From Dryocola sp032000125 (GTDB taxonomy: Bacteria; Pseudomonadota; Gammaproteobacteria; Enterobacterales; Enterobacteriaceae), in the NCBI GenBank assembly GCA_032000125.1, contig DAMALH010000006.1, forward strand, positions 67,601 to 131,600: 64,000 nt of DNA. The letters run 5' to 3'. The translations under genes and the position numbers were made by a program. Each line of letters starts with the position of its first letter. Within the stretch, counting starts at the first letter, position 1. Shown here piece by piece: positions 41,087 through 49,695 of the stretch. The notes beneath the pieces are model-generated. The model was not told the origin of the DNA. It saw only the letters and a program-made list of their open reading frames with translations, and made no database searches.

Positions 41087-41824
41087 TTATTGCGTGTCGG
41101 GAGAAGATTTGAGTGGCGCTTTTTTGGGCACAAACTGACGAAACAGTTCGCGGCTTTTGAGCGGCTTACCGCCGAGATAGGGTTTTAGCGCCATACGGGT
41201 AAAGCGTTTGGCCGCGCGTAAAGTCGCAACGTCGGGAAACTCACGGTTTGCCAGCGCCTTAAGCTCATGGCCGGTAAAGCTGTGGTTATCAACCACCATG
41301 CTTGCGATAAAGCCTTTTTCTTCCCGATAGCGGTAGGTCATGGTATCTGCGACTTCTTCTCCGCTCCCGGCGCAGTGAAGAAAATCCACGCCATAGCCAA
41401 GATGGCCCAGCAAGGCCAGCTCAAAGCGGCGCAGCGCGGGCTCCGGCGTTCCGTTGACGCCGGCTAACGCCTGGATGCAGTGCAGATAATCAAAAAAAAG
41501 CTCAGAGAAACGAGTTTCCTGCTCAAGCACGCGGGAAACAAGCTCGTTGACGTAAAGGCCGCTGTAGAGCGAGATACCGCTGAGAGGAAGCGCGAGGGAA
41601 ACAGCTTCGGCGCTGCGCAGCGTTTTGACTTCGCCGCGCCCGCTCCAGCGGACTAACAGAGGGGTGAAAGGCTGTAAGGCGCCCTTCAGACTGGAGCGAC
41701 GAGAGCGCGCGCCTTTGGCAATAACACGCACTCGTCCGGACTCTTCGGAAAACAGGTCGAGAAGAAGGCTGGTTTCACTCCAGGGGCGACTATGCAGGAC
41801 AAAAGCCCGTTGCCAGCCTTCCAT
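41087..41824 (-). CDS. recO: DNA repair protein RecO
   Basis: The 245-residue protein acts with RecR to load RecA onto SSB-coated single strands. It begins MEGWQRAFVLHSRPWSETSLLLDLF with the OB-fold segment, and a C-terminal helical region LPLSGISLYSGLYVNELVSRVLEQETRF follows. I chose the ATG at 41824, three bases after the era stop; a TTG one codon earlier is less likely. The C-terminus is slightly longer than in E. coli. Confidence 0.97.
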   Translation of the reverse strand: MEGWQRAFVLHSRPWSETSLLLDLFSEESGRVRVIAKGARSRRSSLKGALQPFTPLLVRWSGRGEVKTLRSAEAVSLALPLSGISLYSGLYVNELVSRVLEQETRFSELFFDYLHCIQALAGVNGTPEPALRRFELALLGHLGYGVDFLHCAGSGEEVADTMTYRYREEKGFIASMVVDNHSFTGHELKALANREFPDVATLRAAKRFTRMALKPYLGGKPLKSRELFRQFVPKKAPLKSSPDTQ

Positions 41825-41827
41825 CAA

Positions 41828-42730
41828 TTAATCGTCTGTGTAACCGAGGCTACGCAGCGCGCGCTCGTCGTCTGCCCAGCCGGATTTAACCTTAACCCAC
41901 AGCTCCAGATGGATTTTGGCTTCGAACATCTCTTCCATGTCTTTACGCGCTTCAATACCGATGGTTTTGATCTTGGCGCCTTTATTGCCGATCACCATTT
42001 TCTTCTGGCCTTCACGCTCAACAAGAATCAGGCCGTTGATATCGTAGCCGCCGCGGGCGTTGGTCACGAACTGTTCGATCTCTACGGTAACCGAGTACGG
42101 CAGTTCTGCGCCCAGGAAACGCATCAGTTTTTCACGGATGATTTCAGACGCCATAAAACGCTGCGAGCGGTCGGTGATGTAGTCTTCCGGGAAATGGTGA
42201 ATCGCTTCCGGCAGACGTTTACGCACGATGCTGGCGATGGTGTCCACGTTCATGCCGGTTTCAGCAGAAATTGGCACGATATCCAGGAAGTTCATCTGGC
42301 TACCGAGGAACTGTAAATGCGGCAGCAGGATGCTTTTTTCCTGCACGTTATCAACTTTGTTGACCGCAAGGATAACCGGCGCTTTGCTGTCGCGCAGCTT
42401 GTTAAGCACCATTTCGTCATCGGCCGTCCACTTAGTGCCTTCAACCACAAAGATAACCAGCTCAACGTCGCCGATGGAACTGCTTGCCGCTTTGTTCATC
42501 AGACGGTTGATGGCGCGCTTTTCTTCCATGTGCAGCCCCGGAGTATCAACATAAATTGCCTGATAAGCCCCTTCGGTATGGATGCCCATGATGCGGTGAC
42601 GCGTGGTTTGCGCCTTACGCGAGGTAATGGAAATTTTTTGCCCAAGCAACTGGTTTAGCAGCGTGGATTTGCCAACGTTCGGGCGACCAACGATTGCCAC
42701 GAACCCGCAAAATGTTTGTTCTTCGCTCAT
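41828..42730 (-). CDS. era: GTPase Era
   Basis: The 300-residue GTPase has G1 GRPNVGKSTLLNQLLG, G3 DTPGLHMEEKRA and G4 NKVDN, followed by a C-terminal KH RNA-binding domain (VEREGQKKMVIGNKGAKIKTIGIEARKDME). It binds the 3' end of 16S rRNA during small-subunit assembly. The start overlaps the rnc stop as ATGA, indicating coupling. Confidence 0.98.
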   Translation of the reverse strand: MSEEQTFCGFVAIVGRPNVGKSTLLNQLLGQKISITSRKAQTTRHRIMGIHTEGAYQAIYVDTPGLHMEEKRAINRLMNKAASSSIGDVELVIFVVEGTKWTADDEMVLNKLRDSKAPVILAVNKVDNVQEKSILLPHLQFLGSQMNFLDIVPISAETGMNVDTIASIVRKRLPEAIHHFPEDYITDRSQRFMASEIIREKLMRFLGAELPYSVTVEIEQFVTNARGGYDINGLILVEREGQKKMVIGNKGAKIKTIGIEARKDMEEMFEAKIHLELWVKVKSGWADDERALRSLGYTDD

Positions 42731-43407
42731 TCCAGCTCCAGCTTTTTAAGCGCCTGTTCAGCCGCAGCCTGTTCCGCTTTACGGCGGCTTGAACCGGTCC
42801 CTACAACCGGCTCAGGCAGGCCACTCACCTGACAGTGAATAGTAAATTCCTGATCGTGCGCCTCGCCGCGAACCTGCACTACCAGATAAGACGGCAGCGG
42901 CAGGTGTCGACCCTGCAGATACTCCTGCAGACGCGTTTTCGGATCTTTTTGCTTGTCGCCAGGACTGATTTCATCCAGGCGGGTTTGATACCAGGAGAGG
43001 ATCAAACGCTCAACGTTCTGAATATCGCTGTCGAGAAACACGCCGCCGATTAAGGCTTCAACGGTATCGGCAAGAATAGATTCACGACGGAAACCGCCGC
43101 TTTTCAGCTCGCCCGGCCCAAGGCGCAGGCACTCGCCCAACTCAAATTCGCGCGCGATTTCAGCCAGCGTATTGCCGCGAACAAGCGTGGCACGCATACG
43201 GCTCATGTCGCCTTCGTCAACGCGAGGAAAACGATGATAAAGCGCGTTGGCGATAACGTAGCTCAGAATGGAGTCACCCAAAAATTCCAGACGCTCGTTG
43301 TGTTTGCTGCTGGCGCTGCGATGGGTTAAAGCCTGCTGCAACAGATCCTGATGTACAAAAGTGTAGCCCAGCTTACGCTGCAGCCTGGTTATTACGATGG
43401 GGTTCAT
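42727..43407 (-). CDS. rnc: Ribonuclease III
   Basis: The 226-residue enzyme has the RNase III signature NERLEFLGDSILSYVIA in the catalytic domain and a C-terminal double-stranded RNA-binding domain (DPKTRLQEYLQGRHLPLPSYLVV...SSRRKAEQAAAEQAL). It processes ribosomal RNA precursors and regulatory duplexes. In E. coli it cleaves its own leader; the 172-bp gap to lepB (43408-43579) is where the corresponding structure should lie. Confidence 0.98.
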   Translation of the reverse strand: MNPIVITRLQRKLGYTFVHQDLLQQALTHRSASSKHNERLEFLGDSILSYVIANALYHRFPRVDEGDMSRMRATLVRGNTLAEIAREFELGECLRLGPGELKSGGFRRESILADTVEALIGGVFLDSDIQNVERLILSWYQTRLDEISPGDKQKDPKTRLQEYLQGRHLPLPSYLVVQVRGEAHDQEFTIHCQVSGLPEPVVGTGSSRRKAEQAAAEQALKKLELE

Positions 43408-43579
43408 GCGATACCAATTAATGAATGCGTCAATTATTCAGCACACGGAACAGACCTGAAAAAGGGAAACCAACGCTGTTTCGTGTGCCGTGGCTCCTCA
43501 GCGAGGAGCCAGCCTAAATACGGGGGGATATTCTATACACAACGACCCGGGATGTCGTTACCTGAATAGATTTAATTGA

Positions 43580-44554
43580 TCAATGAATTCCGCCAATACG
43601 ATTTAAGCGAACGCCGGTTGGCCACTGCCCTTCCTGCTTCTCAAAGCTCATCCAGATAGCGGTTGCTTTGCCGACGAGGTTTTGCTCAGGAACAAAGCCC
43701 CAGTAGCGGCTATCGGCGCTGTTATCGCGGTTATCGCCCATCATGAAATAATGGCCCGGCGGCACAATCCACGTCGCCAACTGCTGGCCCTGCTGCTGGT
43801 AGTACATGCCAAGCTGGTCCTGCGCGATGGGGACGGTAAGAATGCGGTGCGTGACATCACCCAGCGACTCTTTGCGTTCAGCTAAACGAATCCCGCCTGC
43901 TTTGGTTTCGTTTTGCGGAACCTGGAAGAAACCGGAGGTCGCTTCGCTACCGTTGTTGCGCGCGAAGGTCTGCACAAAATCGGCTGGCGCTACATTGCTG
44001 TACGTAATCGGCAGGGCGTTGTCACAGGCCTGGCCAGAGCTGCAGTTTGGCTGAACTGTCACTTCTTTCGCAACCGGATCGTAGCTTACGCGATCGCCCG
44101 GTAAACCAACCGCGCGCTTAATATAGTCAAGACGCGGATCCTGCGGATATTTAAAGACCACAATATCACCGCGTTTTGGATGGCCCGTCTCAATTAGCGT
44201 TTTCTGGTAAATAGGATCTTTAATGCCGTAGGCAAATTTTTCGACCAGAATAAAATCGCCAATTAACAGCGTCGGCATCATCGATCCAGAAGGGATCTGG
44301 AAGGGTTCGTAAATAAACGAACGCACAATCAGCACGATGGCCAGAACCGGAAATACGGACGCGCCGGTTTCCAGCCAGCCGGGTTTTGGCCCAACCTTTT
44401 TCAGCGTGTTTGTATCGAGCGTTTCACCAGTGGCAGCCTGCGCTGCCGCCTGTTTTTCACGACGCTTTGGCGCAAAGATAAACTTATCGATACACCATAA
44501 AATGCCCGTCACCAGCGTGGCTATCACGAGGATCAAGGCGAACATGTTCGCCAT
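43580..44554 (-). CDS. lepB: Signal peptidase I
   Basis: The 324-residue protease has two N-terminal membrane segments and a periplasmic catalytic domain. The serine is in PSGSMMPTLLIGD and the lysine in YIKRAVGLPGDRV, and the conserved GDNRDNSADSRYWG box follows. It removes signal peptides from exported proteins. AAGGAG precedes the start. It follows lepA by 14 bp. Confidence 0.98.
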   Translation of the reverse strand: MANMFALILVIATLVTGILWCIDKFIFAPKRREKQAAAQAATGETLDTNTLKKVGPKPGWLETGASVFPVLAIVLIVRSFIYEPFQIPSGSMMPTLLIGDFILVEKFAYGIKDPIYQKTLIETGHPKRGDIVVFKYPQDPRLDYIKRAVGLPGDRVSYDPVAKEVTVQPNCSSGQACDNALPITYSNVAPADFVQTFARNNGSEATSGFFQVPQNETKAGGIRLAERKESLGDVTHRILTVPIAQDQLGMYYQQQGQQLATWIVPPGHYFMMGDNRDNSADSRYWGFVPEQNLVGKATAIWMSFEKQEGQWPTGVRLNRIGGIH

Positions 44555-44568
44555 GCCAACTCCTTAGA

Positions 44569-46368
44569 TTATTTGCCGTCTTTACCGACGTGCAGAATGG
44601 CGAGGAACGCTTCCTGCGGCAGCTCGACGTTACCGACCTGCTTCATACGTTTCTTACCTTCTTTCTGTTTCTGCAGCAGCTTTTTCTTACGGCTTACGTC
44701 GCCGCCGTAGCATTTTGCCAGAACGTTTTTACGCAGTTGCTTAACGGTTGAACGCGCGATGATATGCGCGCCGATTGCCGCCTGAATCGCAATATCAAAT
44801 TGCTGGCGTGGGATCAGCTCCTGCATTTTTTCAACTAGCTGGCGGCCCCGGAACTGTGAGTTTCCACGGTGGGTGATCAGGGCAAGGGCATCGACGCGCT
44901 CACCGTTGATCAGCACGTCAACACGCACCATATCCGACGCCTGGAAGCGTTTGAAATTGTAATCCAGTGAAGCATAGCCGCGGGACGTGGACTTTAGGCG
45001 ATCGAAGAAGTCCAGCACCACTTCCGCCATTGGGATTTCATAGGTCAGCGCAACCTGGTTACCGTGGTAAACCATATTGGTCTGTACGCCACGCTTCTCA
45101 ATACACAGCGTGATGACGCTGCCCAGATATTCCTGCGGCATCAGCATATGGCATTCAGCGATAGGTTCACGCAGTTCTGCGATGTTGTTGAGCGCCGGCA
45201 GCTTGGATGGGCTATCCACGTAAATCGTCTCGCCGCTGGTGGTTTCAACTTCATAAACTACCGTCGGCGCGGTGGTGATCAGATCGAGATCGTATTCACG
45301 CTCCAGACGTTCCTGAATGATTTCCATGTGCAGCAGACCAAGGAAACCGCAGCGGAAGCCGAAGCCCAGCGCCGTTGAGCTTTCCGGCTCATAGAACAAG
45401 GAGGCATCGTTCAGGCTCAGTTTACCCAGCGCATCACGGAAGTTTTCATAATCATCAGAGCTGACCGGGAACAGGCCGGCGTAAACCTGCGGCTTCACTT
45501 TCTTAAAGCCCGGCAGCGCTTTTTCGGCCGGGTTACGGGACAGGGTCAGAGTATCGCCAACCGGCGCGCCCAGAATGTCTTTAATTGCACAGACCAGCCA
45601 GCCAACTTCGCCGCAGCCCAGCATATCGCGATCGACACGTTTTGGCGTGAAGATACCGAGACGATCGGCGTTATACACCTGACCGGTACTCATTACCTTG
45701 ATTTTATCGCCCTTTCTCATGGTGCCGTTTTTAATACGCACCAGGGAGACGACGCCGAGATAGTTATCGAACCAGGAGTCGATGATCAGCGCCTGCAGCG
45801 GCGCATCCGGATCGCCTTCCGGACCTGGAATATCCTGTACCAGGCGCTCAAGTACATCCACAACGCCAAGGCCGGTTTTAGCTGAACAACGCACGGCATC
45901 GGTGGCATCAATGCCGACGATATCTTCAATTTCCTGCGCCGCACGCTCAGGATCGGCTGCCGGCAGGTCAATTTTGTTCAGTACCGGCACGACTTCAAGA
46001 TCCATTTCCATCGCGGTGTAGCAGTTTGCCAGCGTCTGGGCCTCTACGCCCTGCCCGGCATCCACCACCAGCAGCGCGCCTTCGCAGGCGGCTAAAGATC
46101 GGGACACTTCATAAGAGAAGTCGACATGCCCTGGCGTGTCGATGAAATTCAGATGATAAGTTTCGCCATCGCTTGCTTTGTAATCGAGCGTAACGCTCTG
46201 CGCTTTGATGGTAATACCGCGTTCACGTTCCAGGTCCATGGAATCCAGCACCTGGGCCGCCATTTCGCGATCGGAGAGGCCGCCGCAAATCTGGATAATA
46301 CGGTCAGACAGCGTCGATTTACCGTGGTCGATGTGGGCAATAATAGAAAAGTTACGTATGTTCTTCAT
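44569..46368 (-). CDS. lepA: Elongation factor 4 (LepA)
   Basis: The 599-residue translational GTPase has G1 AHIDHGKSTLSDR, DTPGHVDFSYEV and NKIDLPAADP, then EF-G-like domains and the LepA-specific C-terminal lysine-rich tail (CYGGDVSRKKKLLQKQKEGKKRM). It aids ribosome function and initiation under stress. The 206-bp gap to rseC shows no further gene. Confidence 0.98.
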   Translation of the reverse strand: MKNIRNFSIIAHIDHGKSTLSDRIIQICGGLSDREMAAQVLDSMDLERERGITIKAQSVTLDYKASDGETYHLNFIDTPGHVDFSYEVSRSLAACEGALLVVDAGQGVEAQTLANCYTAMEMDLEVVPVLNKIDLPAADPERAAQEIEDIVGIDATDAVRCSAKTGLGVVDVLERLVQDIPGPEGDPDAPLQALIIDSWFDNYLGVVSLVRIKNGTMRKGDKIKVMSTGQVYNADRLGIFTPKRVDRDMLGCGEVGWLVCAIKDILGAPVGDTLTLSRNPAEKALPGFKKVKPQVYAGLFPVSSDDYENFRDALGKLSLNDASLFYEPESSTALGFGFRCGFLGLLHMEIIQERLEREYDLDLITTAPTVVYEVETTSGETIYVDSPSKLPALNNIAELREPIAECHMLMPQEYLGSVITLCIEKRGVQTNMVYHGNQVALTYEIPMAEVVLDFFDRLKSTSRGYASLDYNFKRFQASDMVRVDVLINGERVDALALITHRGNSQFRGRQLVEKMQELIPRQQFDIAIQAAIGAHIIARSTVKQLRKNVLAKCYGGDVSRKKKLLQKQKEGKKRMKQVGNVELPQEAFLAILHVGKDGK

Positions 46369-46574
46369 AGTTAGAGGTTTTATGCCTTACAAATGGCCTG
46401 AGAGCTCGGCGCTTCGCGCTGTACGGAGCATGATGTCAATGGCTGTCTTCTGCCTGAAACGCCGCATTCTACACTACAACGAGAAAGCGAGGAAACTGCT
46501 CATCCTGCAAGCTTAGCTGAGGGGATAAAAGAGGCCGGGCAGTAGCATTGCAGTGAATAGCGGCCAGCAGAATT

Positions 46575-47054
46575 TTACTGGCCGTCTACGGAGGTGATTG
46601 TCTCTACGCGCAGCGCATCCGGAGGCAGCGCAACGCTCAGAATAACGGGCTGCCAGTCTGCGCGATCGCTCAATTTTACCGAGATTCCGCGGGCCAGAAG
46701 AAAGCCGCCCACGCCGCCCAGCAGCGCGCCGCAAAATGCCGCCAGGTCTGAGCCAAACAGTCCCTGAAACAGCGCCGCTATCAGAAAAAGGCCCGCCAGC
46801 GGCGCCATATAAACCAGCAGCGCAGAGCTGAGCAGGCTGCCTTCGGCAATGCCCAACTCAACTTTCTGCCCTTCAACCAGCGGCTGTTCGCTCGCAACCG
46901 TCAGGAGGTGGTGGTTTTGCGGCCCAAGCTTATTGAGCAATCGGCTGCCGCAGCCCGCACGTGAAGCACAGCTACTGCATGAGGCTTTCACATCGCATCG
47001 CAGCAGCGCCTCACCCTTCTCCCAGGAGACTACCGTTGCCCATTCTTTGATCAT
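46575..47054 (-). CDS. rseC: SoxR-reducing / sigma-E regulatory protein RseC
   Basis: The 159-residue inner-membrane protein has an N-terminal cysteine cluster CSSCASRAGC and two membrane segments (LLSSALLVYMAPLAGLFLIAALF and FCGALLGGVGGFLLARG). In E. coli it works with the Rsx complex in reducing SoxR and has a weak positive effect on sigma E. It overlaps rseB by 4 bp. Confidence 0.95.
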   Translation of the reverse strand: MIKEWATVVSWEKGEALLRCDVKASCSSCASRAGCGSRLLNKLGPQNHHLLTVASEQPLVEGQKVELGIAEGSLLSSALLVYMAPLAGLFLIAALFQGLFGSDLAAFCGALLGGVGGFLLARGISVKLSDRADWQPVILSVALPPDALRVETITSVDGQ

Positions 47055-48007
47055 GGAGTCGTCCTGAATTTGATGCTGTCCGCAATACGTTTGGCCGTTT
47101 GCGGCGGTAATTCACCCACGATGGTAATTTCTGTTTTATCGCGGACGACAGAGCTTACGGTACGACGCCCGGTGCGCACCAGTTGATCGCCATTGATAGT
47201 ACCTGCACGGCTAATGTTCACAGAGAAGCTGAACAAGCCGTCTGAATAAAGGCGTGATTCGATGGGGACATCAACGGTAGGTAAAGGCCGACGGCCGCTG
47301 GAAACCTCGCTGAAACCCTGCGGCAGCCAGGTTGGCGCCCAGGAAAAGTTGGATTTCTCACCCGCCGGAACGGAAAGCAGCGGCGGCAGGCTCGCTTTAG
47401 CAAGATTCTGCATCATTCCACTTACCTGCTCGTTTACCGAAAACGAAATCACGCGGAACTGCTCAAGCGTTTCGCCGTCTCTGTCGAGTAAATCAACGCG
47501 GAGCGGCAGCTTGGTTTCAGCATCCATCCATACGATGTAACTGTAGCGCGTTCCGTCACGAGCCACGACGCGGATGACTTCGCAAAGCCTGTCGGCAATA
47601 CGCGTGCGGCCAACGGCGATAAAGTCGTAATATGGCGTCAGGCGTTTGAAATCGGTATAGACGATAGACGGCAGAGAATCGACGATATAGTCCCCGTTCA
47701 GCGTGAAGGGTTCCAGCCCAGGCTCGAAGTAGCTGATTTCGCTACCGCGCTGGACCACTTCCCGACGAGGGCCATCCATTTGAAGTAATTGCGCGAGGGG
47801 TCGGTTATCCAGCCGTGCATGACGATAGCGTAAGGACTCTATCCCCTGCTTGTTGATACTGATAAACGCCAACTCATAATTGAGTGACTGACTCGCCTGG
47901 TTCATCTGCTGCAACAACGCCCCGGACGAAACGGTATCCGCCGAGGCGCTGGAGGTGAACAACAGGCTGCCTGCCACCAGAGACAGAGCACACCAAAGTT
48001 GCTTCAT
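47051..48007 (-). CDS. rseB: Sigma-E factor regulatory protein RseB
   Basis: The 318-residue periplasmic protein has a signal peptide ending SSASA before DTVSSGALLQQM. It binds the periplasmic part of RseA and shields it from DegS cleavage; it also senses lipopolysaccharide intermediates. Both domains are complete. Its start overlaps the rseA stop as TAATG. Confidence 0.97.
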   Translation of the reverse strand: MKQLWCALSLVAGSLLFTSSASADTVSSGALLQQMNQASQSLNYELAFISINKQGIESLRYRHARLDNRPLAQLLQMDGPRREVVQRGSEISYFEPGLEPFTLNGDYIVDSLPSIVYTDFKRLTPYYDFIAVGRTRIADRLCEVIRVVARDGTRYSYIVWMDAETKLPLRVDLLDRDGETLEQFRVISFSVNEQVSGMMQNLAKASLPPLLSVPAGEKSNFSWAPTWLPQGFSEVSSGRRPLPTVDVPIESRLYSDGLFSFSVNISRAGTINGDQLVRTGRRTVSSVVRDKTEITIVGELPPQTAKRIADSIKFRTTP

Positions 48008-48654
48008 TACTGCGATTGCGTTCCTAAAGTTTGGTTTCCTGGCACCTGCACAGCGGCTTGCTGAGTTTGAGCCTGTTCAAACTGGAGTTGCTCGGCGTGT
48101 AAACGACGCTGCAATTCATAATCCTGCAGCATAGCGTTGATACGACGACGCTGTTCCTGTACCTGCTGCTGGCCGGTGCTGGCGGTGCTGTCAGACGGTA
48201 CGCCTAAGCTTACCGGACTGGCTTTGCCCATCATTGGCAGCGTATTAAATACCGGTGTTTCCGGCTGTGCAGGATTATCTGACTGGCCGTTATAGTGCTG
48301 CACGCCAACGATAACCGCAAGCGATACGCATGCCGCCACCCCCATCTGGGTGAACTGGCTGGCCCACGGACGCACCTTCTGCCAGAACGGCATTTTCTGC
48401 CATTGCTGCGGCTGAGGCTGTTGTTCCGGTATCAGTGACGTGACCTGACGCGCTGGTTCATTTTCAATTGCGGCCATAACGCTTGCGGCAATATCAAAAT
48501 GAAGCATTTCACTGGTATCTCCGCGCATGGTGTCGCGGATTAGGTGGTAGCTCTCCCAGCTTTGCTGCAAGGTTTTGTCTTTTGACAATGCGTTCAGCAG
48601 CTCGCTATCCAGAGTTTCCCCATCCATTAAAGCGGAAAGCTGTTCTTTCTGCAT
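48007..48654 (-). CDS. rseA: Anti-sigma-E factor RseA
   Basis: The 215-residue protein starts MQKEQLSALMDGETLDSELL, the cytoplasmic domain that binds sigma E, then a single membrane segment (VAACVSLAVIVGVQHY, about residues 100-116) and a periplasmic domain ending in glutamine-rich sequence. DegS and RseP cleave it under envelope stress. I chose the ATG at 48654 to match E. coli; the open frame upstream overlaps rpoE. Confidence 0.96.
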   Translation of the reverse strand: MQKEQLSALMDGETLDSELLNALSKDKTLQQSWESYHLIRDTMRGDTSEMLHFDIAASVMAAIENEPARQVTSLIPEQQPQPQQWQKMPFWQKVRPWASQFTQMGVAACVSLAVIVGVQHYNGQSDNPAQPETPVFNTLPMMGKASPVSLGVPSDSTASTGQQQVQEQRRRINAMLQDYELQRRLHAEQLQFEQAQTQQAAVQVPGNQTLGTQSQ

Positions 48655-48685
48655 ACCTACATACCCTTCCAGTAACCCGCTATCG

Positions 48686-49261
48686 TCAACGCCTGATAAG
48701 CGGTTGAACTTTATTATCAATAGCTTCCCGCGCACGGAAAATACGCGATCGCACTGTGCCGACCGGGCAGTCCATGATGACGGCTATCTCTTCATAGCTC
48801 AGACCATCCAACTCCCGCAGCGTAATTGCCATGCGTAAATCTTCGGGGAGCGACTCAATAGTACGGAAAACTATTTGTCTCAGTTCTTCAGACAACATTA
48901 AATTCTCAGGGTTCGAAATTTCTTTCAGCGCGCTGCCACTTTCGAAGTTTTCTGCATCTATTGCGTCCACATCGCTGGACGGCGGACGCCTACCCTGAGC
49001 TACCAGATAATTTTTCGCCGTGTTGACCGCGATGCGGTACAACCACGTATAAAATGCGCTATCGCCACGGAAAGAATCCAGCGCGCGATAAGCTTTAATA
49101 AAGGATTCCTGTACCACATCCGGGACATCCCCGGACGGGACATAACGGGAAACCAGGCTCGCCACCTTATGCTGATAACGAATTACCAGCAAATTGAAGG
49201 ACTTCTGATCTCCTTTTTGGACCCGTTCGACAAGGATCTGATCCGTTAACTGCTCGCTCAT
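48686..49261 (-). CDS. rpoE: RNA polymerase sigma factor E
   Basis: The 191-residue ECF sigma factor starts MSEQLTDQILVERVQKGDQKSFNLLV. Region 2 contains DVVQESFIKAYRALDSFRGDSAFYTWLYRIAVNTAKN and region 4 YEEIAVIMDCPVGTVRSRIFRAREAI. It directs the envelope stress response. The frame is open for 59 codons upstream without an obvious start, and that region contains the sigma-E promoter, so I use the ATG at 49261. Confidence 0.98.
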   Translation of the reverse strand: MSEQLTDQILVERVQKGDQKSFNLLVIRYQHKVASLVSRYVPSGDVPDVVQESFIKAYRALDSFRGDSAFYTWLYRIAVNTAKNYLVAQGRRPPSSDVDAIDAENFESGSALKEISNPENLMLSEELRQIVFRTIESLPEDLRMAITLRELDGLSYEEIAVIMDCPVGTVRSRIFRAREAIDNKVQPLIRR

Positions 49262-49342
49262 CCGAGGTAATGTCTCCCCAAACCTAATTTCCACGCGTAA
49301 TCGAAAAACCACCCGAACTCTGTAATATGAGCAAGCCCAGGG

Positions 49343-49370
49343 TTTGAGTGCCCGAAGGGAGCAAAGTTCC
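49343..49370 (-). promoter_or_regulatory. Sigma-E autoregulatory promoter of rpoE
   Basis: GGAACTT, a 16-bp spacer and TCAAA on the minus strand match the sigma-E consensus. It lies about 85 bp upstream of the rpoE start and gives positive feedback. The gap 49262-49695 otherwise separates rpoE from the divergent nadB. Confidence 0.88.
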
Positions 49371-49675
49371 GTTACGCCTTTGTTTTTCTGTTCTGTTTCG
49401 CGAATTATCTTTTCTTGATTATAAGTTCGGCTACGCAAAACGGTTACGCTCTGTTTTTATGAAAACCCGCCTACAGAGCACTACGCAGAGTATCGCACGA
49501 AAGGCAATTTTTCATCAGCAAATCTGTAACTAACGCTCGCTTTCGCACAAATTTTACATTATCTGACGCCGCGTGCTTAACGGCCTATGAAAAGCGCATG
49601 ATGTTTAGTTCATACAACTTGCCTGGAAAAAAAGCGTGTTGTAGCCCACATCGGGTGCTATGCTGGCCCAACCCT

Positions 49676-49693
49676 TGTTTAGTAAATTAAACA
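49676..49693 (+). promoter_or_regulatory. NadR box of nadB
   Basis: TGTTTA-GTAAAT-TAAACA is a perfect match to the NadR consensus TGTTTA-N6-TAAACA. It ends two bases before the nadB start codon, so repressor binding would also cover the ribosome-binding region. Confidence 0.88.
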
Positions 49694-49695
49694 CA

